From positions 1-64,000 of the forward strand of contig CAWCXI010000027.1 in the NCBI GenBank assembly GCA_963799415.1: a stretch of 64,000 bases of DNA. Reading direction: 5' to 3'. The translations under genes and the position numbers were made by a program. Below, in pieces: positions 53,542 to 62,338 of this stretch; the stretch's first letter is position 1; every line of letters starts with the position of its first letter. The notes beneath the pieces were generated by a model that saw nothing but the letters and a program-made list of their open reading frames with translations, ran no database searches and was not told where the DNA came from. This stretch comes from JAMXLO01 sp963799415 (lineage in GTDB: Bacteria > Pseudomonadota > Alphaproteobacteria > Acetobacterales > Acetobacteraceae).

Positions 53542-54954
53542 TCAATGAAATCCGGCTTTCTTCAGCCCTTCGAGCATATGGTCCTGCGCTTCCTGCGTGC
53601 CGAATTGAGCGGCGAATGTTCGGGCGTCGAGGAGTGGCCATAAATGCGCGGTGATGCCGCGCTCGCGGTCTGCATCCTGCTGGCGGCTCAGTTCCGCATA
53701 GGTGGCGGCAAGCATCGGATGCGTGATCATCTGGGTGTTGCGCCCTGGGTCACGATCAAGCGAGCGATCGCAAGCGCCGACCGCATCGGTATACCGGCGA
53801 AGCAGATAGTAGGCCATGCAAAGTCTTGCGGCTGCGAAGCCATTGGCTCGGTCGAAGCGAAGCGCACCCTCCAACCAAGGCAATGCCTCGGTGGCCCTCC
53901 CCGCCCACGCCAGGACGCTGCCTCGGTAGGCATAGTTGTCCGCATCGCTCGGATTGATTTCGAACGCGCGGTCGATTTGCTCGAGCGCAGCATCGTATCG
54001 CTTTTTGAAAAGATTGATGAGGGCGAGCACACGATAGGCTCGCGTCGTTGCCGGATCCAGCGCGAGCGCCTTCTGAGCAAGCTCTTCCGCATGTTCGAGA
54101 TCGTCCGCGCGGAACTGGGACCACCCTGACACGACGGCCTCGAAATACGAGCCGCCCAATGCCGCATAGGCCTCAGCGTAGTTTGGGTCGAGATCAATAG
54201 CGCGCTGAAAGAGTTCGCTTGCCTCGTCATTCTTGTCACGCGTTTCTTGCGAAAGCATGTCGCGACCACGCAGCACGTACTCATACGCCGCGAGGTTGCT
54301 GGTCGGTTTCGCCAGCACGCGGTTCTGCTCGAAGCGGGTGAGCGTTACCGCCGCCGCGCCGACGACACGTCTGGCGATGTCGTCCTGCACGGCAAAAATG
54401 TCGTTGCCTTCGGCATCGTATGTTTCGGACCACACATTCCGCCCACTCGTGGCTTCGGTCAAAGCGACGCCGACGCGAATGCGATTGCCTGCTCGACGGA
54501 TGCTGCCCTCAAGCAGGTATCGCGCATTCAGCAGGCGCCCGATCTCCGCGGGTGAGGCATTCGAGTCCTTGAACGGGAAGCTGGCCGATTTCGAGATGAC
54601 AAGCAGGTTCGAGAAACGGCCGAGTGCGGTAATGACGTCCTCAGTGACTCCGTCGCTGAAGAAATCATGACCAACATCGCCTGACAGGCTCTTGAACGGC
54701 AGAACCGCGACCGAGGGACGCTCGGCGAGGCGAGCCGGTGCGGCGAGGGTCGCTACTTCGACCGGCCTGACCGCGGAGCCAGGCCCGTATGGATCCAGTC
54801 TCCCACCTGCGTGCAGCGTCCATGCGATAAGACCCGCCGACACGAACACAGCGGCTCCTGCGCCAGCAATCAGGGCCCCGCGCTTTCTCTTTCGAATCGC
54901 GGCGGCGTCATTCCTGACACGATCATCGCCGAGCGGATGCTGATCAGAAGTCAA
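53542..54954 (-). CDS. TPR-repeat protein, partner half of a class III cyclase
   Basis: 470 residues. TTG 54954 overlaps the cyclase stop by 11 bases. A membrane segment (RGALIAGAGAAVFVSAGLIA) is followed by the TolB-like domain (PSVAVLPFKSLSGDVGHDFF, GVTEDVITALGRFSNLLVIS, LLEGSIRRAGNRIRVGVALT) and then about six TPR units (FQRAIDLDPNYAEAYAALGG, QIDRAFEINPSDADNYAYRG, LEGALRFDRANGFAAARLCM). In most bacteria this module is fused behind the cyclase in one polypeptide; here it is separate. The signal may be relayed across the membrane through the dimer. Confidence 0.85.
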   Translation of the reverse strand: MTSDQHPLGDDRVRNDAAAIRKRKRGALIAGAGAAVFVSAGLIAWTLHAGGRLDPYGPGSAVRPVEVATLAAPARLAERPSVAVLPFKSLSGDVGHDFFSDGVTEDVITALGRFSNLLVISKSASFPFKDSNASPAEIGRLLNARYLLEGSIRRAGNRIRVGVALTEATSGRNVWSETYDAEGNDIFAVQDDIARRVVGAAAVTLTRFEQNRVLAKPTSNLAAYEYVLRGRDMLSQETRDKNDEASELFQRAIDLDPNYAEAYAALGGSYFEAVVSGWSQFRADDLEHAEELAQKALALDPATTRAYRVLALINLFKKRYDAALEQIDRAFEINPSDADNYAYRGSVLAWAGRATEALPWLEGALRFDRANGFAAARLCMAYYLLRRYTDAVGACDRSLDRDPGRNTQMITHPMLAATYAELSRQQDADRERGITAHLWPLLDARTFAAQFGTQEAQDHMLEGLKKAGFH

Positions 54955-55504
54955 ACTTCAATATGAATGCCTGGACAGGTCGCGCGATGTTCTTCAGCTT
55001 CAGCGACCCCAGCTCCTCAAAAGCGAGATCGAGCCGACCATGCACGTGATCCCGGACCGCTCGGGACACACATATACCCCCAGGTGGGCACTCAGCCTCA
55101 AGCCTGACCGCCACATTGACCGCGTCACCGTGCAGATCAGTGCCATCCGCGATCGCATCGCCGATGTTGATCCCGATCCGAAAGCGGATGGCCCGATCAG
55201 GAAGCTGGTCACCATCAAAGACAGGAACATCCTGCTGCACCTTGACCGCAAAGCGTACTGCCCCATCGATACTGTTGAATACCATCAGCAGGGAGTCGCC
55301 GCCGGTTTGAACAATCCTGCCGCCATGTCCGTCGAGGGCCGGATCGATGATCTCGCTCCGGAGTTTGCGCAGCCGCTCGAGCGTCTGCAGGTCGTCCAGG
55401 CCGATCAGGCGGCTGTAGCCAACCATGTCGGCATAGACGACCGCGATAAGTCGCCGTGGATCCGGATGCCCACCCGTCATGTCCGACGTACTGGTCATCG
55501 ACAT
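54944..55504 (-). CDS. Class III adenylate/guanylate cyclase domain protein
   Basis: About 186 residues from ATG 55504 (GTGAGG upstream; ATG 55567 also open). Catalytic site: metal-binding Asp in AVVYADMVGYSRL, second Asp in QTGGDSLLMVF, and the GINIGDAIADG / GDAVNVAVRLEA region with the substrate-binding residues. The C terminus LKNIARPVQAFILKFDF stops 11 bases into the TPR gene. Product (cAMP or cGMP) cannot be told. If the overlap is natural, the two chains must associate. Confidence 0.85.
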   Translation of the reverse strand: MSMTSTSDMTGGHPDPRRLIAVVYADMVGYSRLIGLDDLQTLERLRKLRSEIIDPALDGHGGRIVQTGGDSLLMVFNSIDGAVRFAVKVQQDVPVFDGDQLPDRAIRFRIGINIGDAIADGTDLHGDAVNVAVRLEAECPPGGICVSRAVRDHVHGRLDLAFEELGSLKLKNIARPVQAFILKFDF

Positions 55505-55714
55505 GGTGGACGCCTCACCGGCAATGCGGCAGGCCAAAGCGCCATTCAGAAGCCTCCTGAACGACATCCTAGCACCGGCCGCCCTTCCGCCGATACTTGG
55601 ATTGGCTCACCGGTCGGGGCGCGCGTGCGGATTTGTTTGACCCAAGCCATAGACAGCGCGCAGTATTTCGCCGTCAGGGACTGGTCATTGAAGCCCTGGA
55701 GGGGGAAGACGACC

Positions 55715-56563
55715 ATGTCGAGAGATGCGTTTCTTGTGCCGATGTGGGGCCCAGCATCAGTCGCCCTGTTCTTCGTGACACTTTTCGGGTCTACCGCCTG
55801 GGGCGACGAGCCGAAGCTGTCGATCAGCGGCTACGATCCGGTCGCCTATTTCACCGACGGGAAACCAGTGCCGGGCAAGTCAGATCTCGAATATATGTGG
55901 CATAAACTGCGCTGGCGCTTTGCCAGCAGTGAACATCGCGAGCTGTTCAGCAAGGATCCGGAGCACTACGCGCCGCAATATGATGGTTATTGTGCGATGG
56001 GCGCCTCGTTGAACGAGGCGGCGCACAAGGACACCGTCGATCCAGCGGCTTGGACCATTGTGGACGGCAAGCTGTATCTGCTTCACCAGGATGGCTACTG
56101 GCTGGCGAAATGGCGGGATCAGGCCAAGGAGTACATAAAGCGGGCCGATGCGAACTGGCAGGCCATTGCGGACCTGCCGGCACCCACCATTGTCGGACCA
56201 CCCTGCGCTGCCTCCCCGCCCACGACTCTGGTGGCACTGCGGGATGGCGGGAACTGGCTGGTCGTCGGGGGGCAGGTCGCGCGCGATGCGGCTGGGAATG
56301 TCGTCGGGAAGGGTGATATGCGGGCGCAGATCGAACAGGTTGGCGAAAATGTCGATGCGTGCCTCAAGGCCGGCGGCGCAACTGTGAACAATATTGTATT
56401 TACGGTCAGTCATGTCACGGCGCCCACGGAACTCGACAAATACCCCGACCTGCTCCCGCGCTATTTCGGCCCACCCTCGCCGGAGAGCACCATCGTCACC
56501 ATGCCGCAACTATCTGATCCAGACTTGCTGCTTGAGGTCGAGGCCATTGCGGCGGTCAAATGA
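55715..56563 (+). CDS. YHS-domain and RidA-domain fusion protein, exported
   Basis: 282 residues. Signal peptide (MWGPASVALFFVTLFGSTAW, cleavage near WGD). Residues about 30-140 form a YHS domain (ISGYDPVAYFTDGKPVPGKS, YAPQYDGYCAMGASL, KLYLLHQDGYWLAKW), metal-binding domain type. Residues about 170-280 are a RidA/YjgF fold (LVVGGQVARDAAGNVVGKGD, MRAQIEQVGENVDACLKAGG, VNNIVFTVSHVT). RidA Arg for the keto/enamine substrate is not clearly present (V in its place), so deaminase activity is doubtful. Such fusions are rare. ATG 55715 with GGAGGGG upstream. Confidence 0.8.
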   Translation: MSRDAFLVPMWGPASVALFFVTLFGSTAWGDEPKLSISGYDPVAYFTDGKPVPGKSDLEYMWHKLRWRFASSEHRELFSKDPEHYAPQYDGYCAMGASLNEAAHKDTVDPAAWTIVDGKLYLLHQDGYWLAKWRDQAKEYIKRADANWQAIADLPAPTIVGPPCAASPPTTLVALRDGGNWLVVGGQVARDAAGNVVGKGDMRAQIEQVGENVDACLKAGGATVNNIVFTVSHVTAPTELDKYPDLLPRYFGPPSPESTIVTMPQLSDPDLLLEVEAIAAVK

Positions 56564-56804
56564 GCACAAGAGGCTGGTGCGGAAAACTCAGCGGCCTAAG
56601 GACTGCTGGACCGGCTGATGGATTGACGGGGCAATCGGCCTCGCATTAGGGTGCGCCCCGCCGGGATCGCCCCGGCCCTCGCGATTTGTCCGGCCGGATT
56701 GCGGCGAGGTGAAACAAGCGCGCTAAAGAGGCCAGCGGACAGCCCCATCTTTCGGGCTGCAAGCTGCTCCACCGGTCGGGCCAACTGTTCAGAGGGCCCA
56801 GACG

Positions 56805-58019
56805 ATGTCCATCAATCCTGCCAATTACCGCACCGCCACCAGCTCGTGCAAGGCGGTATGCAGCGCAGCTCGTTCGGCGAGACCGCCGAGGCACTGTACC
56901 TCACTTCGGGCTACGTCTATGACAGCGCCGAGCAGGCCGAGGGCACGTTCGCCGGCACGGTCGATCACTATCAGTATTCGCGCTTCGCCAACCCGACGCT
57001 GTCGATGCTGGAGGAGCGGCTCTGCCTGATCGAGGGCGCCGAAGCCTGCCGCACCACGGCGACCGGCATGGCGGCGGTCAATGCGGCGCTGCTGGCGCAT
57101 CTGAAGGCCGGCGATCGCGTGGTGGCGTCGCGTGCGCTGTTCGGCTCCTGTCACTGGATCGTCTCGACGCTGCTGCCGAAATTCGGCATCGCGACCGAGT
57201 TCGTCGATTGCGCCGATCTGGCGCAATGGCGCGCAGCTTTGTCGCGGCCTGCCCAGCTCGTGCTGCTGGAGACACCGTCGAACCCGATGCTCGAGTTGGT
57301 CGATCTGCGCGCGGTCGCTGATCTCGCCCATGCCGCGGGCGCGATCGTGGTGGTGGACAATGTGTTCGCCACGCCGCTGTTGCAGAAGCCACTGAAGTTC
57401 GGCGCGGATGTGGTGGTGTATTCCTGCACCAAGCACATCGACGGTCAGGGGCGCGTGCTGGGCGGTGCAGTGCTGGGCAGCCGGAAGTGGGTCACCGAGA
57501 CGCTCCAGCCGTTCATCCGCAACACCGGGCCGGCGCTGTCGCCGTTCAATGCATGGGTGCTGCTGAAGGGTCTGGAGACGCTTGGCGCTGCGCGTCGATG
57601 CTGGCTGCCGAGGCGCTGTGACGATCGCCGAATTCCTTGCCGCGCGGCCCGAGGTGACGCGCGTTTGGTATCCGACGCGCGCCGATCATCCGCAGCAGGC
57701 ACTGGCATTGCAGCAGATGACGGCGGGCGGAACAGTCGTGACATTCGAGGTGGCGGGCGGCAAGGACGCGGCGTTCAGCGTGATGAATGCGTTCGGACTG
57801 ATCGCTGTGTCGAACAACCTGGGTGATTCGAAATCGCTGGTGACGCACCCCGCGACCACCACTCACATGCGCATCGGCCCTGAGGAGCGCGCGAAGCTCG
57901 GCATCACCGATGGTGTGATCCGGCTCTCCGTCGGGCTCGAGGATGCCGAGGACCTCAAGGATGATCTGGCACAGGCGCTGGCCACGATCAGCAACGTCAC
58001 CGCGCAGGCCGCCGACTGA
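56805..58019 (+). pseudogene. metZ: O-succinylhomoserine sulfhydrylase MetZ, frameshifted
   Basis: PLP enzyme converting O-succinylhomoserine and sulfide to homocysteine. Blocks visible: YDSAEQAEGTFAGTVDHYQY (ATG 56805 gives MSINPANYRTAT just before a break at about 56840), RFANPTLSMLEERLCLIEGA, ETPSNPMLELVDLRAVADLA, PLP Lys in VVVYSCTKHIDGQGRVLGG, and, after breaks near 57576-57620, IAEFLAARPEVTRVWYP and SLVTHPATTTHMRIG to the end. Adding one C in ACCAGCTCG near 56840 restores ACC-CAG-CTC. Likely intact in reality. Confidence 0.85.
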
Positions 58020-58161
58020 CGCGACGGGCAGGCGCGGTCTTACACGGAGTCGGCGTCGAACGGGTGCGCGATCTTGGCCCTGCAAATGTCACCCTGACCG
58101 CTCTACTGGACAATGCGCCTCCACTCGCCTTGAATTGCGGCTCCAATGAACCGGTCGTGCC

Positions 58162-58566
58162 ATGGCGGAAGCCTATTCAAAGATCACTCACAGCGTCCGC
58201 GTCACCGTGCGGTCCTTCTACCTGGAGGACCAGTCGGAGCCGGACGACAGTCACTTCGTCTGGGCGTATCGCGTGAAGATCGAGAACCAGGGGCGCGAGC
58301 CGGTGCAACTGCTGCGCCGTACCTGGCAGATCACCGACGCGCGCGGACGCACGCAGCACGTGCATGGCGCCGGCGTGGTCGGCGAGCAGCCGCTGCTCGA
58401 GCCTGGCGAGAGCTTCGAATACACGTCCGGCACCCCGCTCGACACGCCGTCCGGCTTCATGGTCGGCGCCTACCACATGGTGGTGCCGTCCTCCGGCGAG
58501 AACTTCGATGTGGCCATCCCGGCGTTCAGTCTGGACAGCCCGCACCAGAGCGGTAGGGTGCATTAA
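58162..58566 (+). CDS. apaG: ApaG family protein
   Basis: 134 residues of the Co2+/Mg2+-associated ApaG fold: ITHSVRVTVRSFYLEDQSEP, FVWAYRVKIENQGREPVQLL, RTWQITDARGRTQHVHGAGV, GEQPLLEPGESFEYTSGTPL, GAYHMV. It may bind nucleotide-type ligands. Lies just after metZ, a common order in this group. Confidence 0.93.
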   Translation: MAEAYSKITHSVRVTVRSFYLEDQSEPDDSHFVWAYRVKIENQGREPVQLLRRTWQITDARGRTQHVHGAGVVGEQPLLEPGESFEYTSGTPLDTPSGFMVGAYHMVVPSSGENFDVAIPAFSLDSPHQSGRVH

Positions 58567-58668
58567 CCGCCAAACGGGTTGTGTGCCCGCTGGCTCGGCC
58601 TATATCCCGACCGGCGGCGTGAGGTACTCGCGCCGCTTCCCTGACACCCTCCTGGGAGGAATTGCGCG

Positions 58669-59307
58669 GTGAACATCGTCACGCCTGTCGCCCGCGCGAC
58701 AACCGACGCCTCGACCGACCGACCGACGCGCGAAGAGACCGAAGCGGCCATCCGCACGCTGCTCCGCTGGGCCGGTGACGACCCGTCGCGCGAGGGACTG
58801 GTTGACACGCCCGCCCGCGTCGCGCGCGCCTATGAGGAATTCTTCGCCGGCTACGCGATCGATCCGGTCGCGCTGCTGGAACGCACCTTCGAGGAGACCG
58901 ACGGCTACGACGAGATCGTGCTGCTGCGCGATATCCACCTGGAGAGCCATTGCGAGCACCACATGGTGCCGATCATCGGCCGCGCGCACGTCGCCTATCT
59001 GCCGCACCGCCGTGTGGTCGGGATCAGCAAACTGGCGCGCGTGGTGGATGCCTATGCGAGGCGGCTGCAGATCCAGGAGAAGCTGACGGCGCAGATCGCC
59101 AATACGATTCAACAGGTGCTGGAGCCGCGCGGCGTCGCGGTGGTGATCGAAGCGGCCCACCAGTGCATGACGACGCGCGGCGTGCACAAGCCTGGCGTGA
59201 CCATGGTGACCAGCCGCATGCTGGGTGCGTTCCGCGACGACCCCACGACGCGGCGTGAGGTGCTGGCGATGATCGGTAATGGCAGGGGGATGGGCGGCGA
59301 GCACTGA
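58669..59307 (+). CDS. folE: GTP cyclohydrolase I
   Basis: First enzyme of folate (and queuosine) synthesis, converting GTP to dihydroneopterin triphosphate. Zn ligands: Cys and His in ESHCEHHMVPIIGRA, Cys in IEAAHQCMTTRGVHKPG. GTG 58669 start with GGGAGGA upstream. 212 residues, family length. Stands after apaG but with a 100-base gap. Confidence 0.96.
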   Translation: MNIVTPVARATTDASTDRPTREETEAAIRTLLRWAGDDPSREGLVDTPARVARAYEEFFAGYAIDPVALLERTFEETDGYDEIVLLRDIHLESHCEHHMVPIIGRAHVAYLPHRRVVGISKLARVVDAYARRLQIQEKLTAQIANTIQQVLEPRGVAVVIEAAHQCMTTRGVHKPGVTMVTSRMLGAFRDDPTTRREVLAMIGNGRGMGGEH

Positions 59308-59325
59308 ACCCGCCGCCCATGATCA

Positions 59326-60165
59326 TCAGGCCTCGTGGAAGACCAGCGTCCTGATCTCGATGCTCTCGCGCGGCAGCACATCCGCCGGCGCGGTCGGGTC
59401 CTCAAACGCCGTGTGCGGCGCGAATCGGGCCCGACCATCGGTTTCTGAATCGAAGCACTTCAGCAGCAGGGCTTCGTCCGGCTGCATCTCGGGCACGTAG
59501 AACCAGCGATGCGCGGGATTGTAGGTGACACCATAGGTCTCGCCCACGCGGCTCTGGTACACCAGATCCGACGGCACGAGGTCTCCAGGCGCGACCGAGC
59601 CGGCGTCGCACACCGCAAGTGGCGCATCGCGCAGCGGACCACGGATCGGCCGCCATAGATTGATCACCTGCACGCGGCCGCGCAGCAACTCCTCGGCTTC
59701 ATCACCGAAGAAGTCGCGCACCCGCTGCGGTCCGGACGTCGCCGTATGGTCGACATGCACTCCGGTCGCGGGCTGGCGGGGCGTTCCAGGAACCCGATCG
59801 GCAGCGCCGCGCACACGCCGGCGAAGCGTATGGTCGAAGATGTATACCTTGCTGGCGCCAGTCGCCTCGGCGATCGCGCGCTGCACTTCCGGATAGTAGG
59901 TCCGGCGTACCTCGTCCTCATCCCAGAAGTCGTGGACTGCGCTTGCGTTGCGCAGCACCGCAAAGCCTTCGCGGTCGAGCGTGACGTCGCCGATGACCGG
60001 CCGCACATCGTGGATCGCCACGGTGTGGGTCTCGCGTTCCGAGTTCGAGCGCGGCACGCCGGGCGGCGGATCGAAGGTAAAGTTGCGCGGCCGTTCGGCC
60101 ATCGGAGCCAGATAGTTCAATGCCGCGTCGACATGAGGCAGGTGGTCAAAGCGGGCACCGTTCAT
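59326..60165 (-). CDS. CmcJ/NvfI-like oxygenase family protein
   Basis: 279 residues. Known relatives are cephamycin methoxylase accessory CmcJ and fungal NvfI, so a 2-oxoglutarate/iron-type function is suggested. His candidates for metal binding are GVHVDHTATSGP and FAPHTAFED, with the substrate-binding stretch YQSRVGETYGVTYNPAHRWF. Expressed with the DUF1127 gene 37 bases upstream. Substrate unknown. ATG 60165 has GAGGAGG upstream. Confidence 0.75.
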   Translation of the reverse strand: MNGARFDHLPHVDAALNYLAPMAERPRNFTFDPPPGVPRSNSERETHTVAIHDVRPVIGDVTLDREGFAVLRNASAVHDFWDEDEVRRTYYPEVQRAIAEATGASKVYIFDHTLRRRVRGAADRVPGTPRQPATGVHVDHTATSGPQRVRDFFGDEAEELLRGRVQVINLWRPIRGPLRDAPLAVCDAGSVAPGDLVPSDLVYQSRVGETYGVTYNPAHRWFYVPEMQPDEALLLKCFDSETDGRARFAPHTAFEDPTAPADVLPRESIEIRTLVFHEA

Positions 60166-60202
60166 GTGTTTATCCTCCTCGGGGGTGTGATTGGTGGCAG
60201 CC

Positions 60203-60448
60203 TCAGCACGGCGGCAATGAGCGCCACAACGGGGTGGAGAGCTCGCGGTACACATCGGCAGTCGAAGCACCGAAATCCGCCAGCTCGCGCTCGGTGAGGT
60301 TGGCGAGCGCGAGCCTCTCGCGGCTCCGCTGACGCCAGAGGCGCAGCGTCGAGGCAATTCGCGCCAACAGGCTCTGGCGCCCGTCGCCCCACGGCCGCGC
60401 CGCGAGTGGCTGAGAATTTATCAGGGATGTAGTGGCAAGCCCGGCCAT
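60203..60448 (-). CDS. DUF1127 small protein
   Basis: 81 residues. The C-terminal DUF1127 motif is clear (RRELARLSERELRDIG type; here RERLALANLTERELADFGAS), often found in small alphaproteobacterial regulators of phosphate or stress. ATG 60448 chosen because GAGAGGAGC lies 8 bases upstream; ATG 60466 is also open. Divergent from a LysR gene with a dyad between. Confidence 0.7.
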   Translation of the reverse strand: MAGLATTSLINSQPLAARPWGDGRQSLLARIASTLRLWRQRSRERLALANLTERELADFGASTADVYRELSTPLWRSLPPC

Positions 60449-60529
60449 GGCCGTCGCTCCTCTCATTGAGAACTGACGGGAAAGTGGTCCTGCGCTCCGG
60501 GCGGGACAAAGGATAGTTTGTCAGCCTTC

Positions 60530-60548
60530 GCATGACACAGGCTCATGC
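60530..60548. promoter_or_regulatory. LysR-type operator: perfect inverted repeat
   Basis: GCATGA-CACAGGC-TCATGC is a perfect 6-bp dyad with a 7-bp spacer and contains T-N11-A, the LysR binding pattern. It lies 13 bases before the LysR start and about 80 bases before the DUF1127 start, so it likely controls both. Confidence 0.65.
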
Positions 60549-60560
60549 TAAACTGGGATC

Positions 60561-61472
60561 ATGGCGACCCTCCCCTCGCTCAGCGGACTGCGCGCCTTCG
60601 AGGCGGCGGCGCGTCACCTGAGCTTCACCCGCGCCGCGGAAGAGCTGAACGTCACCCAGACCGCGATCAGCCACCTGATCCGGCGATTGGAGGAGCAGCT
60701 TGGCATTCCCCTGTTTGTCCGCCGCAATCGCGCGCTGGGGCTGACACGTGAGGCGGAATCCTATCTGCCCGCGGTGCGCGGCGCGTTCGAGGACCTGCGG
60801 CGTGCTACGGAGCGATTGCGCCGACCGGAGCGCGAAGGGCTGCTCACCGTCAGCACGACGGCCTCGCTTGCCGCCAAATGGCTGGTCACACGCGTGGCCG
60901 CGTTCCAGGACGCCAATCCCGGCATCGAGGTGCGCATTACGACCTCGTCGCATCTGGTGGATTTCCAGCGTGACGAGGTGGACATGGCGGTGCGGTATGG
61001 CCGTGGCAACTGGCCGGGACTGCGCACGGACTGGCTGATGGCCGAGGACATGTTCCCGGTGTGCAGTCCCTCGCTGGTCACGGGCGAGAATCCGCTGCGA
61101 ACGCCAGAGGACCTCGCGCACCACACGCTGCTGCACGCGACGGTGTCACGCGAGGACTGGCAGCTGTGGCTGACCGCCGCCGGCCTGCCGGTCTCGCTGG
61201 CGACGCGCCGCGGTCTGAGCTTCGATCAGAGCTTCATGGCAATTCAGGCGGCGGTCGATGGCCTGGGCGTCGCGCTCGGCCGCACCCGTTTCGTTGAGGC
61301 GGACATTGCCGCCGGTCGTCTCGTGGTGCCGTTCAATGTCGTGCTGCCGGCGGATGCCGGTTTCTACATCGTGGCCCCTGAGGCAACTGCCGATACGCCG
61401 AAGATCGCGCTGTTCCGCGACTGGCTGATCGGCTCCGTCGCGCCAGGCGCGGTGGCACCGCCACCGCCTTAA
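60561..61472 (+). CDS. LysR-family transcriptional regulator
   Basis: 303 residues. N-terminal winged HTH (SGLRAFEAAARHLSFTRAAE, ELNVTQTAISHLIRRLEEQL) and a periplasmic-binding-type effector domain (VSTTASLAAKWLVTRVAAFQ, WPGLRTDWLMAEDMFPVCSP, MAIQAAVDGLGVALGRTRFV). Closest by pattern to GcvA/AmpR-like members. ATG 60561. Divergent from DUF1127-oxygenase genes, so these are its probable targets. Confidence 0.9.
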   Translation: MATLPSLSGLRAFEAAARHLSFTRAAEELNVTQTAISHLIRRLEEQLGIPLFVRRNRALGLTREAESYLPAVRGAFEDLRRATERLRRPEREGLLTVSTTASLAAKWLVTRVAAFQDANPGIEVRITTSSHLVDFQRDEVDMAVRYGRGNWPGLRTDWLMAEDMFPVCSPSLVTGENPLRTPEDLAHHTLLHATVSREDWQLWLTAAGLPVSLATRRGLSFDQSFMAIQAAVDGLGVALGRTRFVEADIAAGRLVVPFNVVLPADAGFYIVAPEATADTPKIALFRDWLIGSVAPGAVAPPPP

Positions 61473-61551
61473 CAAGGAAAATTTTTTTAAACGCGGATAA
61501 GAAGCAGATGCGTGAATCTCCTTACATCTGCGTTTAGACCTTCCTTCCTAA

Positions 61552-62313
61552 CTACTCGGCTGCCGTCACTGGCGCATGTTCACGCAGGAACGTGTGCACG
61601 TGGCGCAATGCCTCGGCAGTCTGATCCTTGGTCTCTTTCCACGGATAGATGCTTACTTGGGAATTCGGCGCGAGACGCGCTGACTCGATCGCCACCGCGT
61701 ACGGATGTGCCGGGACGTCGTCCGGCAGGACCAAAATCGGCGTCTTGCAAGAACGCACGAAATCGCGTGTCACGGTGAAGACGAAGTCGGCGTTGGCGCG
61801 GTACATCTTGTTCAGGAAAGCATCGACCTTCGCCATCGTGATGTCGGGCCTGCGCTCGCACAGCTGCGGGCCCCAGCCTTTGATGTTGTTCTGATAGAAC
61901 AGGTCGGGGATCTCCGGCCGGTATCCGCTGGGCTGCGCCAGCACGGCGGCGACAATCCGATCGGGTGCCCGCTTCAGCAGGTTCCAGATGAACGGGCCTC
62001 CGATGCAGAAGCCCATCACCATGAACTCTCTGATGCCCAGATGGTCCATCAGGCCAAGCTGGTCGTCGGCGTAGGCGTCCCATGGCCGGTCGATCTCGAG
62101 CGGACCCGACGACTGGCCGCCGTTGGCGTTGCGGAGGTCCATAGTGATGCAGCGGTACTCGTTCTTGAACTCCTCCATCGCATTGAACGGCCCGAAACCG
62201 GTGAGGGAGGAGATGTTCGAATTCAGCCCGCCACCGGGGATGAACAATACAGGAAAGCCGGAGCCGGCCTCTGCGTAGTGGATGCGGACGTCGCCTCTTT
62301 CATAGAACGGCAT
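61552..62313 (-). CDS. Alpha/beta hydrolase with Cys nucleophile
   Basis: 253 residues. The nucleophile elbow reads VMGFCIGGPFIW with Cys103 instead of the usual Ser. Earlier strand motif HGG-like FIPGGGLNSNISS and downstream acid Asp near LVLPDDVP, with His in RHVHTFLREH, complete a Cys-His-Asp triad. Dienelactone-hydrolase-like enzymes also use Cys. It is followed by an NHL-repeat protein gene on the same strand, a possible functional pair. Substrate unknown. Confidence 0.82.
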   Translation of the reverse strand: MPFYERGDVRIHYAEAGSGFPVLFIPGGGLNSNISSLTGFGPFNAMEEFKNEYRCITMDLRNANGGQSSGPLEIDRPWDAYADDQLGLMDHLGIREFMVMGFCIGGPFIWNLLKRAPDRIVAAVLAQPSGYRPEIPDLFYQNNIKGWGPQLCERRPDITMAKVDAFLNKMYRANADFVFTVTRDFVRSCKTPILVLPDDVPAHPYAVAIESARLAPNSQVSIYPWKETKDQTAEALRHVHTFLREHAPVTAAE

Positions 62314-62338
62314 TGCAGTTCCTCCTTTGGGGTTGCGC

